64,000 nt of DNA, taken from the NCBI GenBank assembly GCA_900317155.1, contig ONFO01000001.1, positions 124,001 through 188,000 of the forward strand, written 5' to 3'. Source of the stretch: an uncultured Bacteroidales bacterium. Lineage in GTDB: Bacteria > Bacteroidota > Bacteroidia > Bacteroidales > F082. A program made the translations under genes and the position numbers. Position 1 is the first letter of the stretch, and each line of letters begins with the position of its first letter. Under the pieces are notes generated by a model that was not told the DNA's origin, did no database searches, and saw only the letters and a program-made list of their open reading frames with translations. This document shows positions 35,275 through 43,881 of this stretch, one piece after another.

Positions 35275-36279
35275 TTATTCTATGGAACGCACAGGACGTA
35301 CAGAAAGACCTGCGTAGCGAGGTTCGCCGCCAGTGCCAACAGCGCCCGAACCGAAGCTTAATCGATTCCCACAATCAGGGTGCCAAAAGAGCGAACTCGA
35401 CCAATAACCGCCTCCCCAATACTGACCATAGAGGAAGGTGTGGGTGGCAGGCAGGAAAATACTGTTGCCGTTTTCTGAAGTGAAGAGTCTACCATACACA
35501 TCATTTTGCGTAGTCCACGTGCTGGTTGTGTTGTTTTTTAGTTCTTCCCATTCCTCAATGGTGGGCATGCGCCAGCCCGTGCCCCAGTTGGCCGTGGCAG
35601 CGTCGTCTTCTGGTTGCAAAATGACCAGTTCGTCAGAATAACCGTTGTAACCATAGTTGGCGTCGTTGCAATACTTGGTCAAGGTGTTTTCACTGCCGTT
35701 GCAATACTTGTAAGTGCTCCAATCGTAATCGGCCTTTGTCGTAGTTTCACCCCATGCGAAGTAACTACCTAAGCCTTCAGGTGTTTCGGCATATACATTA
35801 CAGGTGGCCCACAATGTTCCACTTGGCAAGCCAAGGTCAATGTAGTCGTGGCCGTTGTAAGTACCATTCCCGCTCGGTTGTTCCTCAGTGGTAAATTTTT
35901 TATCCGCACCATAATAATAGTCAGAGCCTTTCTTGGCGTATGCCCGGACATGATAAACCGTATTGTGATTCAGTTCAGTAAGTTTACAGGTGAAAGGCTC
36001 GTTCCATTGGGCGGTGGAAAGATGCTCTTCACTTGCCGTTGGGTTTTCTTGTAAACCCCAGCATACGCCCAACTCCTCAAGTGTAACACCTTCGCTTACA
36101 ACGACCTCAGCTCCACAAACTGCGGTTTTTGTAGTGATGTTAGAAGGTGTGATAGTGGTAACCGTTATCGTTACGGTCTCATCATTATTAGGTTCATCTT
36201 CCGGTTTATTACATCCTGCGGTAAATACCACTGCTGTCATTAGCATTAAGGCTGCTACTGCTTTCATCATTTTGTTCAT
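35275..36279 (-). CDS. FISUMP-domain (Fibrobacter major paralogous domain) lipoprotein
   Basis: The 334-residue protein has a lipoprotein signal (ALMLMTAVVFTAGC, Cys about residue 23) and an N-terminal immunoglobulin/FN3-like domain (TAVCGAEVVVSEGVTLEELGVCWG ... NTVYHVRAYAKKGSDYYYG). The C-terminal FISUMP domain has HDYIDLGLPSGTLWATCNV, WRMPTIEEWEEL and YWSSSLF...LSVRPVR. It should be surface-exposed or periplasmic. Function is unknown. The ATG at 36279 was chosen because it precedes the signal; the frame to 36324 would add 15 residues. Confidence 0.85.
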   Translation of the reverse strand: MNKMMKAVAALMLMTAVVFTAGCNKPEDEPNNDETVTITVTTITPSNITTKTAVCGAEVVVSEGVTLEELGVCWGLQENPTASEEHLSTAQWNEPFTCKLTELNHNTVYHVRAYAKKGSDYYYGADKKFTTEEQPSGNGTYNGHDYIDLGLPSGTLWATCNVYAETPEGLGSYFAWGETTTKADYDWSTYKYCNGSENTLTKYCNDANYGYNGYSDELVILQPEDDAATANWGTGWRMPTIEEWEELKNNTTSTWTTQNDVYGRLFTSENGNSIFLPATHTFLYGQYWGGGYWSSSLFWHPDCGNRLSFGSGAVGTGGEPRYAGLSVRPVRSIE

Positions 36280-36426
36280 ATTGGAAAATTTAAAGATTAT
36301 TAGTTGTTCAAATTTAGTAGACAATTAACGCTGTTCGCAACAGCACGGCAAAAATCGGAATACGAGAAAGAATGCGGACTTACAAATCGTCAAAATGGAC
36401 TTACAAATGACATATTGTAAGCAAAT

Positions 36427-38136
36427 TTATAGCTGATTGCTGCTTTTCCACTCGGAAGGCGTCATGCCGACGATGGCCTTGAAAGCACGGAAGAAGGTCG
36501 TCTCGTTCGCGAATCCAGTCTCCATCCATACCTCCGAGGCTCGGGTGTCAGGCTGGCTGAGCAGCTGCTTGGCATGCTCCACGCGATAGGTGTTGACGAA
36601 TTTGCTGAACGAACAGTTGCGAAGGCTGTTGATACATGCCGACAGGACATTGCGGTTGCAACCTGCTGCCATTGCCACATCGGATATTTTCAGTCCGCTG
36701 TTCAAGTAAAGACGCTCTTCCTCCATCAATTGGCAAACGCGCTGCAACAGCTCGTCGTCTGTAACACTACTCGTTGGTCTCATGGAGGCAGTCGGGTCTT
36801 CTGTTTCGTTGGTTTCGTCAGACTTTTCCGCCAAGTCATCTTTGCGTTGTGTAGCCTTTCGCTTGCGATTTAAACTAAGATACACAAGGAGTGCTGCCAC
36901 AAATGCCAGGCATAGCCCAATCCATAACCATGGAAACGAGGTCTGGGTAACCATCATCGGAGCTTCTCGATTGACGCGTAACAATACCACAGACCCAAGC
37001 GGATTAAAGTTGGAATTGTCGAGGCCACCGGCAAGGATGAGGTTGCCTTCATCATTGAGGACAGGCCAACAGAGGCCCATGTTAAGCAGCGGGTCGGTAT
37101 AATAGAGCGTCAATGGTGCTGGATTCTCCGTATAATCCACACGCAACACATAGACCTGTTTGCTTTGTCGGTTAAAGCCCACCAAATAGCCTCGTCCGCG
37201 CTTCCTGTCCACCACGGGAAAATGATACTGGATGCTGTCGCCTTGGAACATCATTGGCACCGCGCATGTGGTAGAAAGCAGGCCGAAGTCGGTGCCACAG
37301 GTCTTGACGAAGCCTATTTGACCTTCGGCGTTTTTCACGGGCAGCAAGTAAGCGTAGTCGCCGGCAGTCTCGTCGCCGATGAAACATAAATCGCTTATTC
37401 GGGGAATGTCGTAGGCCAACGGACGCCATTCGTCAAGCAGAGGCGCGTGGAAAGGCTCACCCCATAGTTGGTCAACGATGATGCTGTCGGGACGAATGCC
37501 ACTGGTGTGTTTTGTGTCCAAGCTACTGAATATCATTACATTGTCTTTGGATGTGCGCAAAATATAGGGACAGGAACGCTTTGCAGCCACCTCCTTGATG
37601 CGAGCAAAGGTCGAGTGGCCGTCAAACAGTTCCATGCAGTCATCGCTATACCAGTTGCCTGAAATCACCACACGTCCGCTGTCGATTTCGGTGGCGGAGA
37701 AGTTGCTGCGCTTCATGTCCATGCAGCCAAAGCCTTCAAAAGTGTGGGTAGCAGGGTTGTACCATTCTGCCGGGTAGGTTTGCCCGATGCCCAACGGCTC
37801 ATTGGCACCACCTAATGCCAGCACTTTGCCCGATTTCATGGGAACGACAATGCCGAAGTCGTGCGTATAGACCGTTTGCATCGTATGCCAAGCTCCGTTG
37901 TTGAAATATTCTGCCGTGGCTGTGGGAACGAAGCCCGTGGTGTGTCCTCCGATGACAGTCAGTTCGCCATTGGTGAAGAAAATACAGTGACCATAACGGG
38001 GGATGTTAAGGTCAGGTAGTTGCTCGGTTTCCAATTTTTTTTGAGTCAGGCCTACGCTCTCCGATGATTGTATTGCATGCAAGGATGCTGATGCTAGTAG
38101 GATGATTATATTTATAATAAGGTGTCTTTTCATCAT
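36427..38136 (-). CDS. Membrane-bound AraC-family regulator with extracytoplasmic propeller-like sensor
   Basis: The 569-residue protein starts with a signal or anchor (HLIINIIILLASASLHA). About 370 residues of Kelch-like strands follow (YGHCIFFTNGELTVIGGHTTG, SGKVLALGGANEP, EGNLILAGGLDNS). A transmembrane helix lies near 395-415 (WLWIGLCLAFVAALLVYL), then a basic linker and an AraC DNA-binding domain at about 465-565 (KISDVAMAAGCNRNVLSACIN, ASEVWMETGFANETTFFRAFKAIVGMTPSEWK). It should sense a signal outside the cytoplasm and control transcription directly, without a kinase. It is divergent from the kinase-AAA gene. Confidence 0.85.
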   Translation of the reverse strand: MMKRHLIINIIILLASASLHAIQSSESVGLTQKKLETEQLPDLNIPRYGHCIFFTNGELTVIGGHTTGFVPTATAEYFNNGAWHTMQTVYTHDFGIVVPMKSGKVLALGGANEPLGIGQTYPAEWYNPATHTFEGFGCMDMKRSNFSATEIDSGRVVISGNWYSDDCMELFDGHSTFARIKEVAAKRSCPYILRTSKDNVMIFSSLDTKHTSGIRPDSIIVDQLWGEPFHAPLLDEWRPLAYDIPRISDLCFIGDETAGDYAYLLPVKNAEGQIGFVKTCGTDFGLLSTTCAVPMMFQGDSIQYHFPVVDRKRGRGYLVGFNRQSKQVYVLRVDYTENPAPLTLYYTDPLLNMGLCWPVLNDEGNLILAGGLDNSNFNPLGSVVLLRVNREAPMMVTQTSFPWLWIGLCLAFVAALLVYLSLNRKRKATQRKDDLAEKSDETNETEDPTASMRPTSSVTDDELLQRVCQLMEEERLYLNSGLKISDVAMAAGCNRNVLSACINSLRNCSFSKFVNTYRVEHAKQLLSQPDTRASEVWMETGFANETTFFRAFKAIVGMTPSEWKSSNQL

Positions 38137-38177
38137 TCTCGGAAAAAGCGTGCAAAAATAAATAATTTATTCAACTA

Positions 38178-38208
38178 TTGCACATGTCAAATATTATCGT
38201 GACCTTTG
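38178..38208 (+). promoter_or_regulatory. Probable promoter of the kinase-AAA gene
   Basis: TTG at 38178-38180 and GACCTTTG at 38201-38208, 20 bases apart, fit the Bacteroidetes layout, but the first base of the -7 box is G instead of T. The ATG follows 20 bases later. Confidence 0.45.
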
Positions 38209-38227
38209 CCCCAACAAATCATTTATT

Positions 38228-39973
38228 ATGCAAACATTCAAAAAAGGGGAGAAGATTGGCAAATATGTCATCAACTCGTTCATAAAGAAAGGCATTGTCG
38301 CTGAATCGTATACGGTGCTCGGCCCTGACGACATGATGTACTTCATGAAGGTGTTCGACCTCAGGAGCATCCCTCGTGAGCAGCTCTTCGAGGGCAAAGA
38401 GGTTTACGAAATCCAACTCTGCAAGGAACTCAACACCGACGACAACGTCAATGTGGTGCGTTATGTCGACAATGGCGAAGTAAAAAAGAGTAATATCGTC
38501 TACCATTACTTGGTCACGGAATTCTATCGGGGTTCTTTGCTTTTGGATGCCGTTAGGACAGAGGGACGTTTCGACCTTGAAGATGCTGTGCAAATCACGC
38601 TTTGTGTTTTGAGCGGTCTGTCGTTTATTCATTCTTGTGCTTTGATACACAATGATATACGTCCGTCGAATATCATGCTTCAGGAACTGGAAGACGGTAT
38701 GCTGATGCCTACCATCATCGATTTGGGTCATATCTCTTACATGGTTAAAGGCCGTCCTACTTTCGCCGACGAGGACTTGATGCCCTACTTCCGTGCTCCT
38801 GAGACTTTCCGCGCAGTATACACTGTGAAGAGCGACATCTTCTCGACCGGCGCACTCCTTTATTTCCTCATCTTTGGCAAGTCGCCATGGGAGGGTCCGG
38901 ACTTGAGAGTCCTTGACGGCGACAAGCAGAAAATCGCCGATGCAGTGAAGAAAGCAAGAAAACAAGACCTCGTTTTGGAGACGGACGAGGTGAAACTGCC
39001 TGACTATATGAAGGCAATCCTGCTGAAGGCCTTGGCCAAAAAGCCAGACGACCGTTTTGCTTCGGCGGCCGAATTTGCCCAAGCCTTGCTTGAACAAGTA
39101 ATGCCCGAATTGGCGAAACGCATGGAGGAGGAAGAGGCAAAACCACAATCGGATGCACAAGGCCAAGACAATAGCGGCCCAATCATCACTTACAAGAAGG
39201 GATCAGGGAGTGGCTTCGACAATGTGACGGGGCGCGATGAGCTGAAGGAGCAGCTGCGTAAAGAGGTGCTTTTCGCTTTGCAGAATCCTGAGAAAGCCAA
39301 ATTGTACAAGTTGCCGACCATCAACGGTGTGTTGCTCTATGGACCTCCTGGATGTGGTAAAAGCCTTGTACTTGAGAGTTTTGCGGAAGAATTGGGCTTC
39401 AATTACACCATCATCAGAGGACCGGAATTTGGACATATCTATCAAGAAGGGGTGCTCGACAACTTGCAGCGGGTGTTTGATGCAGCTGAAATCAAAGCGC
39501 CTTTTGTTATCTGTGTTGACGAACTTGAGTTTTTGGCGCCCAATCCGAATGCACAAGGCGAGGAGAATGTGACGCCACAGATTTCAGCTTTGTACGGAAT
39601 GATGAAAGAATGCTCCAAGAAAGGCATCCTTGTGGTGGCCACAACCAACCGTCCCGACCTCATTGACCAATCTATTATGCGTATAGGATGTTTTGATCGA
39701 GTGTTTTTCGTTCCGCAACCCGACTTTGAGGCGCGTAAAGACATCTTCATCGACCACTTGAAAGATCGTCCATGCGAAGAACTCGATTTCGATGAGCTGG
39801 CTAAGATGTCAGACGACTTCAATGCTGGCGACATCACCGAGGCCGTCACCGAGGCCGCAATGACTGCTGCCTATAACGATGTACCGATTTCCCAGAAAAT
39901 CCTTGTTGACGTTCTCAAATACAAGAACCCGACCTATTCCACAAAGACTCGTATCGGATTTAATAAGAAGTGA
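38228..39973 (+). CDS. Protein kinase domain fused to a AAA+ ATPase
   Basis: The 581-residue protein has an N-terminal Ser/Thr kinase-like domain (about 1-290). Lys41 (MKVFD), Glu61, Asp143 with Asn148 (HNDIRPSNIM), Asp165 (DLG) and APE at 190-192 are all present, while the Gly loop is weak and HRD reads HND. After an acidic linker, a classic AAA+ module follows: Walker A GPPGCGKS at 372-379, Walker B CVDE at 429-432, sensor 1 TTNRPD, and Arg485/Arg491 in MRIGCFDR. No membrane segments are seen. The kinase may be active or a regulatory pseudo-kinase. A small gene follows after 4 bases and is probably a partner. Confidence 0.88.
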   Translation: MQTFKKGEKIGKYVINSFIKKGIVAESYTVLGPDDMMYFMKVFDLRSIPREQLFEGKEVYEIQLCKELNTDDNVNVVRYVDNGEVKKSNIVYHYLVTEFYRGSLLLDAVRTEGRFDLEDAVQITLCVLSGLSFIHSCALIHNDIRPSNIMLQELEDGMLMPTIIDLGHISYMVKGRPTFADEDLMPYFRAPETFRAVYTVKSDIFSTGALLYFLIFGKSPWEGPDLRVLDGDKQKIADAVKKARKQDLVLETDEVKLPDYMKAILLKALAKKPDDRFASAAEFAQALLEQVMPELAKRMEEEEAKPQSDAQGQDNSGPIITYKKGSGSGFDNVTGRDELKEQLRKEVLFALQNPEKAKLYKLPTINGVLLYGPPGCGKSLVLESFAEELGFNYTIIRGPEFGHIYQEGVLDNLQRVFDAAEIKAPFVICVDELEFLAPNPNAQGEENVTPQISALYGMMKECSKKGILVVATTNRPDLIDQSIMRIGCFDRVFFVPQPDFEARKDIFIDHLKDRPCEELDFDELAKMSDDFNAGDITEAVTEAAMTAAYNDVPISQKILVDVLKYKNPTYSTKTRIGFNKK

Positions 39974-39977
39974 TGAT

Positions 39978-40382
39978 ATGAACGTTAAAGGGTTGGTGTC
40001 GAAGTATTTGAAGTCGCAAGGGATCGCTCCAAAAAAGAACGACTTGGGACTGAATTTTACCTACGAAGGCTGGAATTTCCTCCTTTGGAACGATGCCGAC
40101 GACCCGCTGTTTTTCAGATTGATTCTGCCCGGCGTTTTCGATGTGACTGACGACAACTATGCCAAAGCCATCATGACTTGCAACAATGTCAATTGGAACT
40201 ATAAAGTGGTGAAAGCGGTGCTTTATGAGTTTGAAGATGAGCATGATAGTGGGGCATCAGTATGGATGTGTTTCGAGCAGGTGCTGGATGCCAATCCACA
40301 GGTTGAGGAACTCGTTCCTCGTGCCCTCCACAGTCTCATTGCTGCCGCTGAAGCGTTTAATAAAGAAATGATGGAGGAATGA
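39978..40382 (+). CDS. Small YbjN / secretion-chaperone-like protein
   Basis: The 134-residue protein has the alpha-beta pattern NFTYEGWNFLLWNDADDPLFFRLILPGVFDV, followed by a strand-rich half and C-terminal helix (VEELVPRALHSLIAAAEAFN). This resembles the YbjN and type III secretion chaperone fold, though no sequence motif proves it. It starts 4 bases after the stop of the kinase-AAA gene, so the two are one operon and the product may bind that ATPase or its client. The longer frame from 39879 overlaps the kinase-AAA gene and was rejected. Confidence 0.6.
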   Translation: MNVKGLVSKYLKSQGIAPKKNDLGLNFTYEGWNFLLWNDADDPLFFRLILPGVFDVTDDNYAKAIMTCNNVNWNYKVVKAVLYEFEDEHDSGASVWMCFEQVLDANPQVEELVPRALHSLIAAAEAFNKEMMEE

Positions 40383-40534
40383 GATTCCATACGAGAATGA
40401 AGCGTAATTAGGTTTTCTGCGTCGGCCTATAGACATTATGGTAAATAGACGTGGTAAGCCGCCGCATTATGATATACATAAGGCACTCCATTCCCAAAAG
40501 GAATCTATGTACGAATCTCTAAACTAACAATAAT

Positions 40535-42343
40535 ATGAAAATCAAATTCTTACTATTATCAATGCTCTTAGCAAACATCGCAATGGCTCAATATGCTCCT
40601 GCCGGCGACAAAATCAAAACGAAATGGGCAGCCAAAGTGGCTCCTGAAAATGCCCTCACTGAATATCCGCGCCCGATGATGGTACGTCCCGAGTGGAAAA
40701 ACCTCAATGGGTTATGGCAATATGCCATTACTGCAAAAGGGGATAAGGCTCCATCGAAATATGAAGGAGACATCCTCGTTCCTTTCTGCATCGAATCGGC
40801 TTTGTCGGGCGTGCAGAAAGAGGTGGGACCTGACAATGCTTTGTGGTATCAAAAGACGTTTGCGGTGCCTGGTAATTGGAAAAATGGCCGAATTCTTCTG
40901 CATTTTGGCGCTGTAGATTGGATGAGCGATGTGTGGGTGAACGAAATAAAAGTGGGCTCACATACTGGTGGTTACACTCCTTTCACTTTTGACATTACCC
41001 AAGCTTTGAAAGGAAAGCAAAACTCAATTGTGATGCGTGTTTGGGATCCGACCAATAGTAGTTATATTCCCCATGGCAAGCAGGTAATCAATCCTCGAGG
41101 CATCTTCTACACTTCTGTGACAGGCATTTGGCAGACGGTGTGGCTTGAGTATGTGCCTGAGGACTATATCCAAAACCTTGTCACTACGCCAAATTTCGAT
41201 AAATCTTCGGTAAGTGTGGATGTGGAGTTCTCCAACCCGACAAAAGATGATCTTTATCAAGTTGAGGTGTCCTACGATGGGAAGCCTGTCGCGACTGGGA
41301 AATCCATCAATGGGCAAGCTGTGGAGGTGAAAATGCCTGAGGACTTTCTGCGATGGACCCCCGACCATCCTTTCCTGTATGACATGAAAGTCAAGGTGTT
41401 GCGTAAAGGCAAAGTGATTGACGAGGTGGGCAGCTATTTTGCCATGCGTAGCTTTGGAACCCAGCGTGACGACAACGGTATCATGCGTCTCACCTTGAAC
41501 GGACTACCCATTTTCCATTTTGGTCCGCTTGATCAAGGTTGGTGGCCCGACGGTCTTTATACTGCACCTACTGACGAGGCTTTGGCCTACGATATCCAGA
41601 AAACTAAAGATATGGGCTTCAATATGATTCGTAAGCATGTAAAAGTAGAGCCCGCACGTTGGTATTACCATTGCGACCGTATCGGAATGATAGTATGGCA
41701 GGACATGCCTAGCGGTGGTCGTGGACCAGAGTGGCAGACCACGCAGTACTATCAAGGTCCTGAGAGTATGCGCACGCTGGAATCTGAGGAATGCTATAAG
41801 AAGGAATGGACAGAGATTATCAACAGCTTGAAGTCGCAACCGTGCATTGGCGTTTGGGTACCGTTCAATGAGTCATGGGGACAATTCAAGACTCCTGAGA
41901 TTGTGGAGATGACCAAGAAACTCGACCCGACGCGCTTGGTCAATCCTGCTTCGGGCGGCAATTTCTATCAATGTGGCGACATCCTTGACCTGCATCACTA
42001 TCCTGAGCCAAAGATGGTGCTTTACGATCCCATGCGTGTCACGGTATTGGGTGAATATGGCGGCATTGGGCGCAAGGTTGAAGGTCACACTTGGGTGAAA
42101 GACCAAGGCTGGGGCTACGTGGAGTTTGATACCGAGGAAAAGGTGACGGATACTTATGTGGAATATGCCGAGCAGTTATACAAGATGGCCTTTCAAGGCT
42201 TCTCTGCTGCAGTTTATACACAGACTACTGATTGTGAGACCGAGCTCAATGGCTTGATGACCTACGATAGGGCAGTGGTGAAGCTGGATGAGAAGCGGCT
42301 GCTAAAAATCAATCGAAAGATTAGTCATGCTTTCGCGGAATAA
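40535..42343 (+). CDS. Secreted glycoside hydrolase family 2 protein
   Basis: The 602-residue protein has a signal peptide (LLLSMLLANIAMAQ). A GH2 sugar-binding domain follows (LNGLWQYAI, ALWYQKTFAVPGNWKNGRILLHFGAVD), then an immunoglobulin-like domain and a TIM barrel. The acid/base Glu is in PFNESWGQ and the nucleophile is probably Glu in VLGEYGG. It would hydrolyse a beta-linked sugar such as beta-galactoside or beta-glucuronide in the periplasm; the exact sugar is not clear. No SusCD pair is next to it. Confidence 0.9.
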   Translation: MKIKFLLLSMLLANIAMAQYAPAGDKIKTKWAAKVAPENALTEYPRPMMVRPEWKNLNGLWQYAITAKGDKAPSKYEGDILVPFCIESALSGVQKEVGPDNALWYQKTFAVPGNWKNGRILLHFGAVDWMSDVWVNEIKVGSHTGGYTPFTFDITQALKGKQNSIVMRVWDPTNSSYIPHGKQVINPRGIFYTSVTGIWQTVWLEYVPEDYIQNLVTTPNFDKSSVSVDVEFSNPTKDDLYQVEVSYDGKPVATGKSINGQAVEVKMPEDFLRWTPDHPFLYDMKVKVLRKGKVIDEVGSYFAMRSFGTQRDDNGIMRLTLNGLPIFHFGPLDQGWWPDGLYTAPTDEALAYDIQKTKDMGFNMIRKHVKVEPARWYYHCDRIGMIVWQDMPSGGRGPEWQTTQYYQGPESMRTLESEECYKKEWTEIINSLKSQPCIGVWVPFNESWGQFKTPEIVEMTKKLDPTRLVNPASGGNFYQCGDILDLHHYPEPKMVLYDPMRVTVLGEYGGIGRKVEGHTWVKDQGWGYVEFDTEEKVTDTYVEYAEQLYKMAFQGFSAAVYTQTTDCETELNGLMTYDRAVVKLDEKRLLKINRKISHAFAE

Positions 42344-42345
42344 AA

Positions 42346-42377
42346 AAACGAGGTGCGTTAGATGACGCACCTCGTTT
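42346..42377. terminator. Perfect 13-bp hairpin terminator
   Basis: AAACGAGGTGCGT (42346-42358) and ACGCACCTCGTTT (42365-42377) are perfect complements with a 6-base loop. It lies between the GH2 gene and a convergent lipoprotein gene and can serve both. Confidence 0.88.
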
Positions 42378-42399
42378 GTTATAGAATAAGTGATAATGC

Positions 42400-43248
42400 T
42401 TATTTGGTATCACCCGTGATGGTGATTTTGGTTCCGGCGCTACCAAGATTGTCAACCTTGGCATAGGTGATGTGAATCAGATAGCAACCTCCGTTGTAAA
42501 CAACAGCAAGCATGTCGTTGTAAGTGTGGCTCTGCTCGGCGCTGATGTTGCGGTACTTGTCAATAGCGGTGGCATGGATGTATTCGGGCAGGCTGGCAAA
42601 GTATTCGGCTTTCTCGACATCAGTGGTGATTTCTTCAAAGTCCTCGCCAGGGCAGAGATACAGAGTGGCATTATCTAAAGGTCTGATAGTGGCCATGATG
42701 TCTCTGTAGCTGCCAGTCCACTGCAGACCCATGTTGGCCATATCAGTTTCTGTGGCATTTTCCACGGTTTGACCACTACGCACCCAGTTAATGGCGCGGC
42801 TAATCAGCGGCTGAGCGGGTTGGTTGAGATCAAATACAAGGGTGGCAGTTTTGACTTTGCCATCAACGTCGGTGACAGTGGCGACATTTTTGACGGAGCC
42901 AACGAGGTCTCTAGTAGTGATTTCATACATAACTGTATCAACGAAACGATACTCGGTTTTGCCAGTCAAAGGAATGATTTCTTCTTCTTGCAGTTCCTCT
43001 TTACCATCGAGGTCGATGAAATAAGAAGCGATGGAGAGTTGCTTAAGTTCCTTTTTGGTCTGGCTGTTTGAAGCCATTTGGAAACCATAGACAATTGGTT
43101 GTTCGAGGTTGACCACATCATCATTATCGACGAAACCTTCATCAGTGATGACAGAGATGGTGGGTTCGGGATTGGTGATTTCTTGTTGGCAGCTTGCAAA
43201 GAAAGCAACGCTGGCGAAGCACACAAGTGCTAAAGCTAATTTCTTCAT
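42400..43248 (-). CDS. Lipoprotein of unknown function
   Basis: The 282-residue protein has a lipoprotein signal (LALALVCFASVAFFASC, Cys about residue 20). An acidic, beta-rich domain follows (DEGFVDNDDVVNLEQPIVYGFQMASNSQTKKELKQLSI), then TATLVFDLNQPAQPLI and a C-terminal part with VEKAEYFASLPEYIHATAID. No known family is recognised; similar proteins occur as Bacteroidales surface lipoproteins. The ATG at 43248 precedes the signal; a longer frame to 43347 was rejected. It lies downstream of the ferredoxin gene on the same strand, with a terminator between. Confidence 0.7.
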   Translation of the reverse strand: MKKLALALVCFASVAFFASCQQEITNPEPTISVITDEGFVDNDDVVNLEQPIVYGFQMASNSQTKKELKQLSIASYFIDLDGKEELQEEEIIPLTGKTEYRFVDTVMYEITTRDLVGSVKNVATVTDVDGKVKTATLVFDLNQPAQPLISRAINWVRSGQTVENATETDMANMGLQWTGSYRDIMATIRPLDNATLYLCPGEDFEEITTDVEKAEYFASLPEYIHATAIDKYRNISAEQSHTYNDMLAVVYNGGCYLIHITYAKVDNLGSAGTKITITGDTK

Positions 43249-43364
43249 TTTTTTGATTTGTTTAGTTAAACTTGAGTTTATTGATTTAAATGTGTTTTCT
43301 TTTCGAAGAACGTGGCAAATATAGCAAATAGTTTGCCAAACTTTCAAAAACTGACAAAAAAATC

Positions 43365-43395
43365 AAAAAAAGCCTGTTTGTGGCAGGCTTTTTTT
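43365..43395 (-). terminator. Intrinsic terminator of the ferredoxin gene
   Basis: AAAAAAAGCCTG (43365-43376) pairs with CAGGCTTTTTTT (43384-43395) around a 7-base loop, about 28 bases after the ferredoxin stop. Confidence 0.85.
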
Positions 43396-43422
43396 ACTTT
43401 TAATGCAGTTTCATTGATTCTA

Positions 43423-43608
<186 letters not shown>

Positions 43609-43768
43609 TTAGTTTTGAATTTTCGTGCCGCAAAAATACTACAACTTTCATTCCAATGCGCCCAAAATCAAAATTTTTAATCAGTCTAAATAATAATAAA
43701 GGCTAAATCGTTGATACTTAACATTGTGCAAAATTGCTTCTAAAATGGAAAATAAAAAGCTGTTTTCT

Positions 43769-43800
43769 TTGGTTTTGCACCTTATTATTGCTTAATTTTG
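43769..43800 (+). promoter_or_regulatory. Promoter of korAB
   Basis: TTG at 43769-43771 and TAATTTTG at 43793-43800 are 21 bases apart and match the Bacteroidetes consensus. The leader to the korA ATG is about 80 bases and A+T-rich. Confidence 0.65.
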
Positions 43801-43881
43801 CACCGAATTAAAAATGTATTTCATATAGGTTTTGTACCCTATTCTTTAAATATTGAATTTTAAATCTTTAAATCAATAATC

